The translations under genes and the position numbers were made by a program. Below the pieces are notes generated by a model that saw only the letters and a program-made list of their open reading frames with translations, ran no database searches and had not been told where the DNA came from. Shown piece after piece: positions 1 through 9,930 of a stretch of 64,000 nt of DNA; within the stretch, counting starts at the first letter, position 1, and each line of letters starts with the position of its first letter. The DNA is from Ontholestes murinus (lineage: Eukaryota; Arthropoda; Insecta; Coleoptera; Staphylinidae): positions 32,958,538-33,022,537 of the forward strand of contig OZ018393.1 of assembly GCA_963969525.1 (NCBI GenBank), in the 5' to 3' direction.

Positions 1-182
1 TGAATATTCTAAAAAAATAATATTAATACCTAGTTTAAAAAATTGAAATATTATTTTCAATCCGAAAACCAGGCGGAATAAAGTGAATAAATCGGGGATT
101 TATAAGTTAAGATGTTAAAGGGTGTACATATGACAATCTGGTCATAATTTTAATATTAGACTTAAAGAATATATGTCCTCTT

Positions 183-412
183 TTCGGCTAAGACAAACCG
201 ATAAATCAACATTCGCAAAACACCTCATCGCCGAGTCGCATTCTTTTGGCAAATATGTACTCTCGGTATTGCACTTCGCCGAAAAGGGACAAAAAAGAAT
301 CTGTTGGAATCACTAGAAATTCAAAAGCCTGCAGTAATCCATAATTTCCCCTAATTAACGACCAGATTGACCTTATGTACACTCTATTCTCCGCTGTTTG
401 TTAATATCACGT
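183..412 (+). pseudogene. Penelope-like element GIY-YIG C-terminal relic
   Basis: The + strand reads KSTFAKHLIAESHSFGK, then VLHFAEKGQK, and after a one-base shift NLLESLEIQKP. This order (STFA.HL...H.FG, then VLH...KG, then LE.LEI.K) is the distal part of the GIY-YIG endonuclease and C-terminus of Penelope-like retroelements. The Glu of LEIQK lies where the catalytic Glu helix is expected. The reverse transcriptase and the GIY/YIG strands are absent, so only the 3' end survives. There is one frameshift and a stop. Nothing recognisable lies just upstream. A host GIY-YIG gene is unlikely, because the same order recurs in other relics in this window. Confidence 0.6.
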
Positions 413-1283
413 ATAGATAGGTATGTAATGTATTTTTAAAATCACTTATGTATTTATAATGACAAGTGTCTTGCCGAAACTATAGTCAACGTAAAACAAA
501 AATTAAATCCAATTATACCAACAAGTTATAAAGTATTTTCATTGTATCTTAGTAATATTTGTACATCACATCGTCCTTATTTACACATACATATTCGTAA
601 CTGTATTGTAAGTTATAAATCTTTTATTTTCATAGCATAAAAGTATATGCATTAAACTTTATGATAATTTAAATAATATTATATTAAAATATTTATCCTA
701 AACTCGTAAATATATGGCTGTCACATGAGATGGAGAATCAAAATTCATAAATCAGAGAACATATTTCATAACGAATTACAATTGGAGTCTCACGTTTATA
801 ATATGAATATGAATATTTCATTAGTATCAGGAGAAGCCGCCGAAAATTTACCTCGAAATTATAAACAACAGTATATAGAGATTACTTAAAAAGTTTTCTA
901 CTTAAGTTCCTTACTTCAGGTTTTACAGTATTAAGTACCGGATCTTCTCATGTCTATAGATTGTAACAACTGTGTTATAAAAGAAATTAGGAAAAATGCT
1001 ATAAAATAAATCTGTATTTTGCATTAAAATATTGATTTTATATTTATATATTTAATTTTTAATACGGAAAATTACGTAATTGTAGGAACATAGAAATATT
1101 TTATTTTAATGACGTATGTTTTTTGCCTTCAAGTTTTTATTATATTCTTCAGTAATTTCTTTTATAAAATAATAATAAAAATTAATAAAACGTATACCAA
1201 TTATAAAAGAGACATTATTCATGTATGTAATTGTAAGTGCATAATCTGGAAATTTCCATTATTTAATTACTCTATATAATATA
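413..1283. other. AT-rich interval, no feature seen
   Basis: I see no open frame, RNA gene or terminal repeat here. It separates the PLE scrap from the mariner element. Confidence 0.6.
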
Positions 1284-2216
1284 CGAGGGTAGATTGAAAA
1301 GTTTCCGGAATGGGCAAGAAAACGCAGTAATTAAACAGGTTTTTTTTTATTTTTCAACATAGTATCCTTGTATTGTCCCATGATAGTTCTTCCCTTCTGC
1401 AAAAAGTCGATGTGTATCACACCTTGCGAATCCCAAAAAACGGTGGCCATGACCTTTCCAGCCGATGGGACAGTCTTTGCCTTCTTCGGAGCAGATTCGC
1501 CTGGAGAAATCCACTGTTTCGACTGCTGCTTGGTATCTCGTGTGTAGTGGTGGATCCATGTTTCGTCCACGGTCACGAATCGGCGAAAAAAATCCGTTGG
1601 ATTACGCTTTAACAAGGCCAAACACTCTTTCAAACTGGTCACACGATTTCGCTTGTTGTCCATAGTCGGCAAACGCGGCATCCATCGCGTTCATAGCTTG
1701 CTCATGCCCAAATGTTCGTGCACGATATTTTGCACACGTTCATATGAGATGCCCGTGGTCTCTACTATTTCGCGCAACTTCACTCGTCGATCGGCTAACA
1801 CGAGATCATGGACTTTGTCGACCATTTCTTCATTTGTGGCCGTTTTTTGACGTCCACTGCATGGTTCATCCTTGGTGCTCGTACGGCCACGTTTGCACTC
1901 GCTCACCAAAAACTAATAGTCGAAAATGAAGGTGTGGATGTGCCATGAACTTTCTGCAAAATATCTCGTATCTCCGTCGCCTTTTTACCATCCATCCAGA
2001 AATGTTTGATGACTGCACGAAATTCGTTTTTATCCATTTTTGCAAAAGTGCCTGACTTGCTTCACAAGATATCCTAGTAAACAAAAACGGAACGACGCAC
2101 GTGTCTGAAAATTTGACAGCTTACCTAGAATAGGTTAGTCTTGACAACCATCATAACAATTTCACGATACGCGCGCCATCTCTTGCCCATTCCGGAAACT
2201 TTTCAATCTATCCTCG
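1284..2216 (-). mobile_element. Internally deleted mariner transposon with intact ends
   Basis: Both ends carry near-perfect inverted repeats of about 34 bp (outer part CGAGGRTAGATTGAAAAGTT; one mismatch in the first 34), each flanked by the TA duplication of mariner insertions (1282-1283 and 2217-2218). At 933 bp the element is shorter than the usual 1.25-1.3 kb, because the last third of the transposase gene is missing while the ends are kept. It is therefore non-autonomous, but its ends could still be cut if a related transposase were present. Confidence 0.92.
1331..2037 (-). pseudogene. mariner transposase, frameshifted and C-terminally deleted
   Basis: Translation starts at the ATG complement 2035-2037 (MDKNEFRAVIKHF). 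It runs through the N-terminal helix-turn-helix part (KRGRTSTKDEP, LREIVETTGIS) to the first catalytic aspartate (VDETWIHHYT) and on to KGRTIMGQYKDTM. The second and third catalytic aspartates (normally HDNARPH and SPDLAPSD) are absent: the frame jumps from the region after D1 to a short tail beside the end repeat. Two frame breaks are visible, near 1909 and near 1685. Intact mariner transposases are about 345 residues; about 235 codons remain. The protein is dead. Confidence 0.9.
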
Positions 2217-2520
2217 TATACCGGTTTATCCGTTGTTTCAAAAAAAAAAAGAAATGAGCAGGCAATGTACATCAGATGCAGTTTGCCCATTGCAATTATC
2301 TGCAAAATTTTAAAGATATCGTCCATTTGGTTTTAAAGATATTTACTTGGTTCCAGATGTCACTTAATAAAATACTGACACAGTATATGGTTTCAAAAAC
2401 GTTTTTATTATTTATATCATCACTATTTTTATCAGTTACAATATTTTACCTTTTATTTTATGGCTTCATTAGGGAATATATATGTATTCAATACTTCTTC
2501 TGCTACTTTCTTGATGGAAC
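2217..2520. other. Short interval, no feature seen
   Basis: Apart from an A-run near 2240 I see nothing. A 90-codon open frame at 2276-2545 is hydrophobic low-complexity AT-rich sequence and runs into the hairpin element. Confidence 0.5.
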
Positions 2521-2668
2521 CATATATTCAAAATGGGTAGAGTAAAACACTTGTTTTGTTCCATGATTTTATTATCAGTTTCCTGACACGTGTTTCGATC
2601 CGTTACGATCATTTTCAAAGTTAAAAAGTTTAAGAAGTGTTTTACTCCACCCATTTTGAATATATATG
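2521..2668. repeat. Foldback (hairpin) element with a hammerhead-like loop
   Basis: The arms at 2521-2552 and 2635-2668 are inverted copies of each other (about 32 bp, core AAAATGGGTRGAGTAAAACA) enclosing about 80 bp. On the minus strand the loop contains GATCGAAACACGTGTCAGG, which is the 3' half of the hammerhead core used by Penelope-like elements. I see no clear target duplication. It may be a foldback transposon or the end of a PLE that inserted as an inverted pair. Confidence 0.7.
2582..2620 (-). ncRNA. Degenerate hammerhead-like motif
   Basis: On the minus strand, a GATC..GATC stem is followed by GAAA, the self-complementary ACACGTGT, then C. These are hammerhead stem II, core and stem III. 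The 5' core that should read CTGATGA reads TTGAAAA, and the stem I sides do not pair. It is probably an inactive descendant of a PLE hammerhead. Confidence 0.35.
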
Positions 2669-2759
2669 TTGGTCCAAATCGTTAATGTAAACAGTAAAAA
2701 TCATGTATAAAAGAAAATCCACAGTTTAAAAGAATAACAAAATAATTATAATACACTGA

Positions 2760-3335
2760 TGGACACACACAATGCATGGATGTACATGGCTTTGTTAAAA
2801 ATATCTCAAAACACCATCAACAACCTTGCAATCGGAGATAAATCCGGTGACCTCTACGGTCAGGACAACAAATTGATTTCAGCGTTCTCAATAAGTTCAT
2901 TTTGGCTCTTGGAATATGTGGGCGAGCATTATCCTGCTGAGAAGTTGGATTTCATTCCATTCCTGGTCCCAAATCAATCGTTCTCTACACTACTCTAAAC
3001 GATTTCGTCGATGCTCAGCGATTAATGGAAGCACCCAGTGTGACCAAAAGGGCGTACCTGGCGGTAAACTGTTCGCATTCCAATCGGTTTTCAATGCTCT
3101 TCATACTACTGATTTGCAATGAATCTGGTGGTAGAGAAACGATCTTTTAAACGCAAATGTGGTTCATCGGCGTGGTAATGTACCTCTAGCTCTTCGTGTT
3201 ACACCCTCTTGATCCCATACTCGAAAACAGCTTACTGGTATCTGAACTTCTGTGTACCCTGTTCTTAATTTCTCGGAAATAAAATCCAGCCTCTCTAAGT
3301 CCAACTATTTGCCCTCTATCAAACTCAGAAAGTTA
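2760..3335 (-). pseudogene. Tc1-like transposase relic with internal deletion
   Basis: On the minus strand the pieces read LSEFDRGQIVGLREAGFYF (N-terminal paired-like helix-turn-helix), then VRPFWSHWVLPLIAEHRRNR, LE*CRERLIWDQEWNEI, SQQDNARPHIPRAK and RSPDLSPIARLL. This is the Tc1-family order. The segment after EWNEI, where FSDESRF carries the first catalytic aspartate, is missing, and the frame jumps straight to QQDNARPH (second aspartate). Several frameshifts and a TGG-to-TAG stop confirm decay. No end repeats were found. Confidence 0.8.
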
Positions 3336-3345
3336 ATGAACATTT

Positions 3346-3680
3346 GCGCGTCTGTGCACCCTAGGTATTGTAAAAGATAATAACAAAAGCTTAGAACCGC
3401 ACTCAGTAAAATTAAATGCATTACTACGACAAAAATGTTAAATTTCACCTTGTGCACCAATAAATAAACATGTTGAATAAGAAACGAAAACTTTATCTGA
3501 TACAGCTGAATTTTTAACTGTTTTTTTGTTTAAAACGATTTATACTGGGTGTTTGGATTTTTTATAACACATTTTTGCCATAACCAATTCTGCAAGCAAT
3601 GTCAACTTGTTTATTGTAATTTCTAGTATGTCTGTAATTCTTATATAGAAAATGAATTACATTTATCATGTTACTTATTT
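3346..3680. other. AT-rich interval, no feature seen
   Basis: I see no coding, repeat or RNA signal here. Confidence 0.5.
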
Positions 3681-3693
3681 CTGGTCAGCTCTC

Positions 3694-4420
3694 TCCTGAC
3701 CCCAATCAACATTCACTTTGCCTCCAGGAAACCCTGTTTTTTTCCCGTACACGCTTCTCTGTACCCGACTACAATATCCTTCGCACAGACAAGGGACCGT
3801 ATAGAGGCGCTGCACCATTATAATTCATAAAACAATTTCATTTCGACCACTTAACTACCCCACAGATGATCTGTCTTACCTATGTCCTTATTTCTTTTCC
3901 CAAACTCCATAAAATCACTGTACACTCTATCTGCATACGCCCTACTTCCCTCATTCCCTCTAAACTACACAACTTTCTCTTTTCACAACACCGCACCATT
4001 ATTTTAGGCGACATTAATGCCAGGTCCTCCTCTTTGCCCCTAAGAAAATCTTCTCCCATACGATCTGAAACGCCTTCCAATTCTCACTTGAAACCAGACA
4101 ACATCCCATGACACTATCTTCGACAGACAACATTGACTCTGCTGTTTAAGACATTACCCTCATAATACAACAAGCCATCGACAAACACACCCTTCTCTTC
4201 CGCTCCTTCTTGCATTCCTTCCCTCTTCACCAAAAAATCCAGCCTCTCAGACCACACTTCAAATATTGAACTTCGCACTTACAAAGCTTTTGTCAGACCC
4301 AGAAAATTCTACCTCCCGCTGTCACAACTCACGCCTGCGGGGCCACTATGGAGATAACCTTACCCCCAACTACCTCGTCAAACATAAATAAAACATAAAA
4401 AAATAATAAACCTCGCCCTT
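3694..4420 (+). pseudogene. LINE endonuclease-domain relic
   Basis: Translated pieces include SLCLQETLFF, SVPDYNILRTDKG and RTIILGDINARS. These are the ETW-type, GYN.LR.D and GDFNAR blocks of the apurinic-type endonuclease of non-LTR retrotransposons. Frameshifts are frequent. Base composition is strikingly C-rich and G-poor compared with the surroundings, which points to a LINE family of its own. No reverse transcriptase follows: the copy ends in C-rich unassigned sequence near 4560. The clade cannot be settled from this piece. Confidence 0.6.
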
Positions 4421-4980
4421 CACCAATCAACTACAATTTCTACCTAAAAGTCCGAAAAGAACCGATACTCCTCTTAATACTCTCCCGACATCTCGACATC
4501 ATCCAACCAGCAACATCAGCACATCCAGAAACAGTACCTACCACCAGTACCACATCAGTCATCACAATAAGCTCACCTCACGTCAAATTCAAACTACAAT
4601 GTCAGATAAGTACTGGAAAAGTAATATGACTGCAAGAAATCATTGTTTCTAACTGTATTGTTAACCTTGTCGTGCATCGCATCGTGCGGAAGTTTATACG
4701 AGTGTAATTACTGATATACCGATCATTTATTTGTATATTTTATACCAGTTATTAATACTATTATTGTTTATATGTGGGTGTAAAATTGTTGTGTTCCGAT
4801 ATTTGTAGGTACTGTTTTTAGATTATTTAGAATTCGTGGCTATAATAGTATCCACTCGTCTACATTGTTCGGTTCGAGCAAATATATTGCACCGTATCGA
4901 ATTAATTCCCGCTTAATGCTTACTTTTGACCTTTGTTCTCTATTGTAATTACCTTTCCATAGCCTATTATTTGTTTGTGT
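4421..4980. other. Probable 5' UTR of the following LINE and unassigned sequence
   Basis: There is no coding signal. The part nearest the LINE ORF1 is less AT-rich and is probably its 5' untranslated region. I could not find the 5' boundary or its target duplication. Confidence 0.35.
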
Positions 4981-5072
4981 TCTATAAAAGTCACTGCGAC
5001 GGGTCGTGAAGTGTGAAGTTTTGTATCCCCGTTACCATTTCATATTTTTTCTTCCTTACTACTTATTGTACA

Positions 5073-5928
5073 ATGGGTATTTTCTGCAGAGCGTGTAATA
5101 CACAATTAATACCCAAAAATTTAACGTCAGCATTTAAGTGCAACGGCGCTTGTGGTAAATGGTTTCACATCCAGTGTACTTTATTATCGGACTCACTGCT
5201 AAAATTCTATCGGGACGAAGGGAACAACGAAAATGGTGAAAAATGGTACTGCAGTATCCAATGTAAATCTTCATCCGTTTCTGGTTTAAATAAAACTCAA
5301 CCTGAAAGATCAAATTCTGCTAATAACGAGCCTGTCACTGTGTCTTCAATTATAACCTTATTTGAAGAGCATTTTGGGCCATTTAAAAAGCAAATCGAAG
5401 GTTATATGTCTATAATGTCCGGACAAATTGTTGAAATGAATTCAAAAATTGAATCACTTGAGCTCGAGAATAATCAAGTTCGTAATGACTTAAATGCCAT
5501 TAAGCTTATCCCCAGCACCGAAAATATTATAGACGAAATTTCTGACCGGGAGAGGCGTAGTCGTAATTTAATAATTTATAATATGCCGGAGTCAAAATTA
5601 ACGGATGCTGGCGATAGGAAATAAGATGATATTGCTCAGTTTATTCATATGTCGTCTGCTATTTTGCAAGATATTAATCCTACAAATGCTATACGTCTTG
5701 GTAAACCGTCAGGTCAATCCAGGCCGCTTAAAATATCCTTACCGAGTCGTGAAAATTTAATTACTTTATTAAAGAATAGATCGATTATAACAAGTTCAAG
5801 TAGCGCAGTAAAAATAAAGGCCGACAGCTTTACAACGCAATGAAGCAAAACAAATTTACCAAGAGTTGGAATCTCCCAAACAAAAAGGGGAAACTGACAT
5901 ATATGTAAAAATCATTAATCCAGTATAA
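5073..5928 (+). pseudogene. LINE ORF1: PHD-like zinc finger and coiled coil
   Basis: I take ATG 5073 as the start, because it sits just before the first zinc ligands (MGIFCRACNTQ); an in-frame upstream start at 5013 adds a hydrophobic stretch that is unlikely to be used. Cysteines and a histidine follow as CRAC, CNGAC, HIQC and CSIQC, a PHD-type finger. Residues about 85-150 look coiled-coil and lead into SRNLIIYNMPES, a block common in LINE ORF1 proteins. A single in-frame TAA (5622-5624) splits the frame, which resumes to about 5840. A one-base shift then restores QRNEAKQIYQELES to a stop at 5926-5928. ORF1 proteins bind element RNA. Confidence 0.8.
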
Positions 5929-5941
5929 ATCGAAATAAAAA

Positions 5942-8490
5942 TTGTGCTACAAAAAACTAAAAACTTACTATCAGAATCTGGGCTTCATGAAAACAAAATT
6001 ATACGATATCATGAATAATATAAACTGTTGCTCGTATGATATTATAATATTTGTTGGAACTTGGTTAGACGATAGTATAAATGACAATGAATTGGGATTT
6101 AATAACTTCACTATTTATCGACTTGACCGTTCACCTACTACAAGTCACAAACATCACGGGGGTGGAGTTCTCATAGCCGTAAAAAATAATATCAGGTCGC
6201 ATAAAATTCATATTGATGAAAATAGCATTGAACAAATATTCGTTATATTAAAGTTGAATTCAATTAATATACTTATTGGAAGCGTTTATATTCCACCTAA
6301 TTCTTCCACCGATACTTATGATAAACACTGTAAAGTTGTTGAAAAACTTTATCTAATGCATAGCGATTGCAAATTCATTATATATGGTGACTTTAATTTG
6401 CCTGATTTAAAATGGAAGCTTGTTAATAATGTTTGCATTCCCGAAGGTCGTCTAAATGAGAGTAGTGAACAACTAATTAATACATACAATCTTATGAATT
6501 TACATCAAATTAATGCTGTACCTAGTTCGAATAGTACCTTTTTAGATCTTGTATTTACGGATTTCATAGAGTTCGATGTCTGCTTATCTGAGGAACCCTT
6601 AAGCAAACTTTCAATTCATCATAATCCAACCGACATTAATTTACGGATTTCTGATATATTGCCTACTTTAACAAACAGCAAGTTATTCATGACTATCTTA
6701 ATGCTAATTATGTAGCTATTAATAATTTCCTGGCATCATTTCAGTGGAATAATTTATATCTTGACAAGAACATTAATGAAAAAGTTGTCGTATTCTATAC
6801 AATCGTTAATGAAGCTATTCAATTATATGTTCCTACAAAAACAATTTATAGTAGTGAGTATCCTGTTTGGTTCAACAGAGACTTAATTCGATTAATTAAA
6901 CAGAAGAAATTAGCACATATGAATTATAAGAAAACATGTTTAATATCAGATTATAATAAATTCAAATATTTACGTGATCAATGTAAAAAATTAAGTTCTG
7001 AGCTTCACAAATTATACATGACAAAAATAGAAAACGACATATGCCTAAAACCACGAAATTTTTGGAAACATATTTCTAAACTAAGTGCAATCGAATTCCA
7101 AACAGAATGTTATTGGAAAATAAGATCCTCGATTCTGATGAAAATATCTCAGCAGGATTTGCTACCTATTTTTCAGAAACTTATAAAAAAACCTATGAAT
7201 GACAAGTCGTGCGATTTTGTTTTTAAAAATCAAGTGAATAATTCTAAATTTTCCATCTCCTTACAAGAGGTGTATGAAGAATTAGAATCTCTAGGCAATA
7301 GTGCAACCTGTGGTCCTGATGGTGTTCCAGCATTATTCCTTTCGAAATGTGTGTGTACCTTGACGAAACCCTTACATATTTTATTTTCTTGCTCTCTGGA
7401 TGAAGAACAGTTTCCCCATATTTGGAAGAGGAGTTTTCTATTTTAATACCTATTCATAAATCTGGCAGAAGAGATATTATTCCCAACTACAAAAGAGTCG
7501 CAATCCAGTCATTTATTCCAAAAATATTTGACAAGATGATTTCCAAGCAATTGGTATGGCTGGCTAAGGAATTAATCGTGGAATCACAACATGGATTTTG
7601 TCAAGGGAAATCTACGGTCACAAATATTCTGGAATTCCAATCATCCATTCTATCAGCCTTGGAAAAAAAAGTGCCAACTTGATGTGATTTACACCGACTT
7701 TTCAAAGGCTTTCGACAAAGTCAATCACTCTATATTGCTCTCAAAGATGAGTGCGTATGATTTTAATGATAGTGTCGTGAATTGGTTCCGTTCATACTTA
7801 ACTTCCAGAGAACAAAGTGTTAAAATCGGTAATTTCACATCTGACAAAATAGAGGTAACATCTGGTGTTCCACAGGGTAGTCACTGTGGTCCCATCTTAT
7901 TTCTCTTACTTATAAATAATATTAGTGATTATTTGGGTCACGCCAGATGTTACCTCTATGCAGATGACATGAAAATTTTAACTGAAGTTAATTATATTCA
8001 AAACTGTCAAAAACTTCAGGATGATCTTAACAATGTACATAATTGGTGCGATTTAGATGATTTGGATCTAAATATAAAAAAATGTAAAACTATTTCTTTT
8101 AATAAGCAAAAAAATGTGTTAAATACCAATATTTGATTAAAAATATTATAACTGGAAAGAGTTAATTCCATTAAAGATTTAGGGATAGGTTTGATGCATC
8201 ATTTAGTTTTGCGGATCATTTAGTCTCCGTTTGTAACATGGCTATGCGTTCATTAGGTTATATTATAAGAAATAGTAAACATTTTAATATCAAGACATTA
8301 ATGATTTTATATAACTCTTTTGTCCGTTCTCACCTAGAGTACGGTTCATTAGTTTGGTTCCCATTTTATGACGTACATATATCAAAACTGAAGAAAATTC
8401 AAAATAAATTTGTTCGTTTTTTATTTCATAGATTTAACACCAATATAAACCTACAATTAATTCAGGGCCGTTATAAAATTGCAGGAATTT
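5942..8490 (+). pseudogene. LINE ORF2: endonuclease and reverse transcriptase, broken
   Basis: The N-terminal part has the apurinic-type endonuclease blocks: YYQNLGFMKTKL, IIFVGTWL, GGGVLIAV, IYGDFNLP and SIHHNP. The metal-binding Glu of the usual ETWL block reads Gly, and the terminal SDH block reads SIH, so nicking activity should be lost. Reverse transcriptase follows: NSATCGPDGVPA, IYTDFSKAFDKVNH (catalytic Asp), SGVPQGSHCGP and LYADDMK (catalytic Asp pair). Frame breaks occur near 6715, 7430, 7685 and 8140. The last part (GRYKIAG) is cut by the inserted element and resumes at 9417-9582. Confidence 0.85.
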
Positions 8491-9402
8491 GATGAGAATT
8501 AATAAAAAGACAAATATGATGTCTATGAGCGTTTCTGCACTGTATTTTACAATAAATGTAAAAACTCCAGTTAACAGTTAAAACAACTACTCCCCGAACT
8601 ACAGCACCGCCAGGAATTGAATGATATAACTGTTAACTGTCGTTACATGTCTGAACTGATATTCAGCACGATGTAACAATTGTGTGGTTATCATTTTTTT
8701 TTAACCGCTTCTCGAAAAGTGTTATGCAATGACTATCTGCAGACACGTGTTTCGCTGTATCACAGCTCATCAGTGCAGCTATGTCATAAATTACGCGCGT
8801 CCTTTCTGTTGAAAGGCCGCTGCGAGAATGAATCAATTCCAAATAAAATTGATCCATTGCCGATGTTCGAATTTCGAGACGCGTTTAAAAAACGATATCA
8901 CCACAGATAATCGCCCGCTCGCTGCGTTTAAATATGCAAATTAAATATTAAAATTTGTAGTGCAGTTATTAATGATGAGAATTAATAAAAAGACAAATAT
9001 GATGTCTATGAGCGTTTCTGCACTGTGTTTTACAATAAATGTAAAAACTCCAGTTAACAGTTAAAACAACTACTCCCCGTACTACAGCACCGCCAGGCAT
9101 TGAATGATATAACTGTTAACTGTCGTTACATGTCTGAACTGATATTCAAAAAAAAAATGATAACACCACAAAATTGTTACATCGTGCTGAATATGAGTTC
9201 AGACATATAACGACAGTTAACAGTTATATCATTCAATGCCTGGCGGTGCTGTAGTACGGGGAGTAGTTGTTTTAACTGTTAACTGGAGTTTTTACATTTA
9301 TTGTAATACACAGTACAGAAACGCTCATAGACATCATATTTGTCTTTTTATTAATTCTCATCATTAATAACTGCACTACAAATTTTAATATTTAATTTGC
9401 AT
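8491..9402. mobile_element. Hammerhead-bearing PLE-like element (tandem plus inverted copies)
   Basis: This 912-bp insert in the LINE is flanked by ATTGCAGGAATTTG at 8478-8491 and 9403-9416 (13-14 bp target duplication). It holds three partial copies of one unit. Copy A (minus, about 8491-8931) contains the ribozyme. Copy B (minus, about 8932-9147) starts a second unit head-to-tail, with a 483-bp offset between matching positions 8491 and 8974. Copy C (plus, about 9148-9402) is inverted and meets B at an A-run. Tandem and inverted pseudo-LTRs with variable target duplications are a known habit of Penelope-like elements. There is no reverse transcriptase. A related single unit lies at 37892-38317. 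Confidence 0.85.
8737..8778 (-). ncRNA. Hammerhead ribozyme (copy 1)
   Basis: Minus strand, 5' to 3': stem I CTGCA, core CTGATGA, stem II GCTG-TGATA-CAGC, core GAAA, stem III from the self-complementary ACACGTGT, cleavage residue C (complement of 8742), stem I return TGCAG. All conserved hammerhead positions are present. Stem III leaves only a two-base loop, so the monomer would be weak and a dimer or tandem transcript would fold better, as known for PLE hammerheads. All 42 nt are identical to the copy at 37985-38026. Confidence 0.88.
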
Positions 9403-9416
9403 ATTGCAGGAATTTG

Positions 9417-9582
9417 TTTTCTCCCCAAACTAATATTACATCTATTACATATTATCTCTCCTGGGTTATTATCCATGTTGAATTTTAATTTCTATACACA
9501 TAATATATCTATTAGTATTAATCATTATTTCGACCAAACTTTCATCGCACCAATTATGGTTAGAATTCTCCAATCGAAATAA
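9417..9582 (+). pseudogene. LINE ORF2 C-terminal end, after the insertion
   Basis: This is the continuation of the ORF2 interrupted at 8490. The frame (ISPGLLSMLNFNFYTH, then FDQTFIAPIMVRILQSK) ends at a stop at 9580-9582. The LINE 3' UTR follows, up to the TTTA tail near 9905. Confidence 0.6.
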
Positions 9583-9930
9583 TTATGAGAAATATAAATA
9601 CACTCAATATGTCTCGTGATTTCGACATTTTTAATAATTGATTAGCTTCTTGCAAGACTTCAATTATCTCTTGTATTCATTAATTCTTTCTTTTCGTTTT
9701 AGTTACCCTTAAATTTTAATTTCGTTTTCTTAACAGTATTATTTATAGTATATGCGCTAACCAGAATATAATGTATTTTCGGTTTTGTTATATAAGGTTA
9801 ACAAATTATTAAATTTTTTTGTAGTTCTTTAACTAATAGTATTTTGTACATATAATATGTTTGTATTAATTGTAAAAAAGGCGATTGCCGTAATAAAGAG
9901 TATATATTTATTTATTTATTTATATTTATA

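Larger units (their letters stand above)
4980..9930 (+). mobile_element. CR1/Jockey-group LINE, near full length, interrupted
   Basis: In order: ORF1 with a PHD-like zinc finger, ORF2 with endonuclease and reverse transcriptase, a 3' UTR, and a terminal (TTTA)n tail around 9905-9928. The element is split by a 912-bp hammerhead element (8491-9402) that duplicated 14 bp of it. Without that insert the LINE is about 4 kb, typical of the group. The 5' end is uncertain. Several frameshifts make it inactive. Confidence 0.8.

Noticed and set aside
4455..4475. GAAAAGAACCGATACT, the same bases that border the histone stem-loop at 60.9 kb
   Set aside because: The left arm (GGTTC) is missing, so there is no stem-loop, and there is no H4 sequence nearby.
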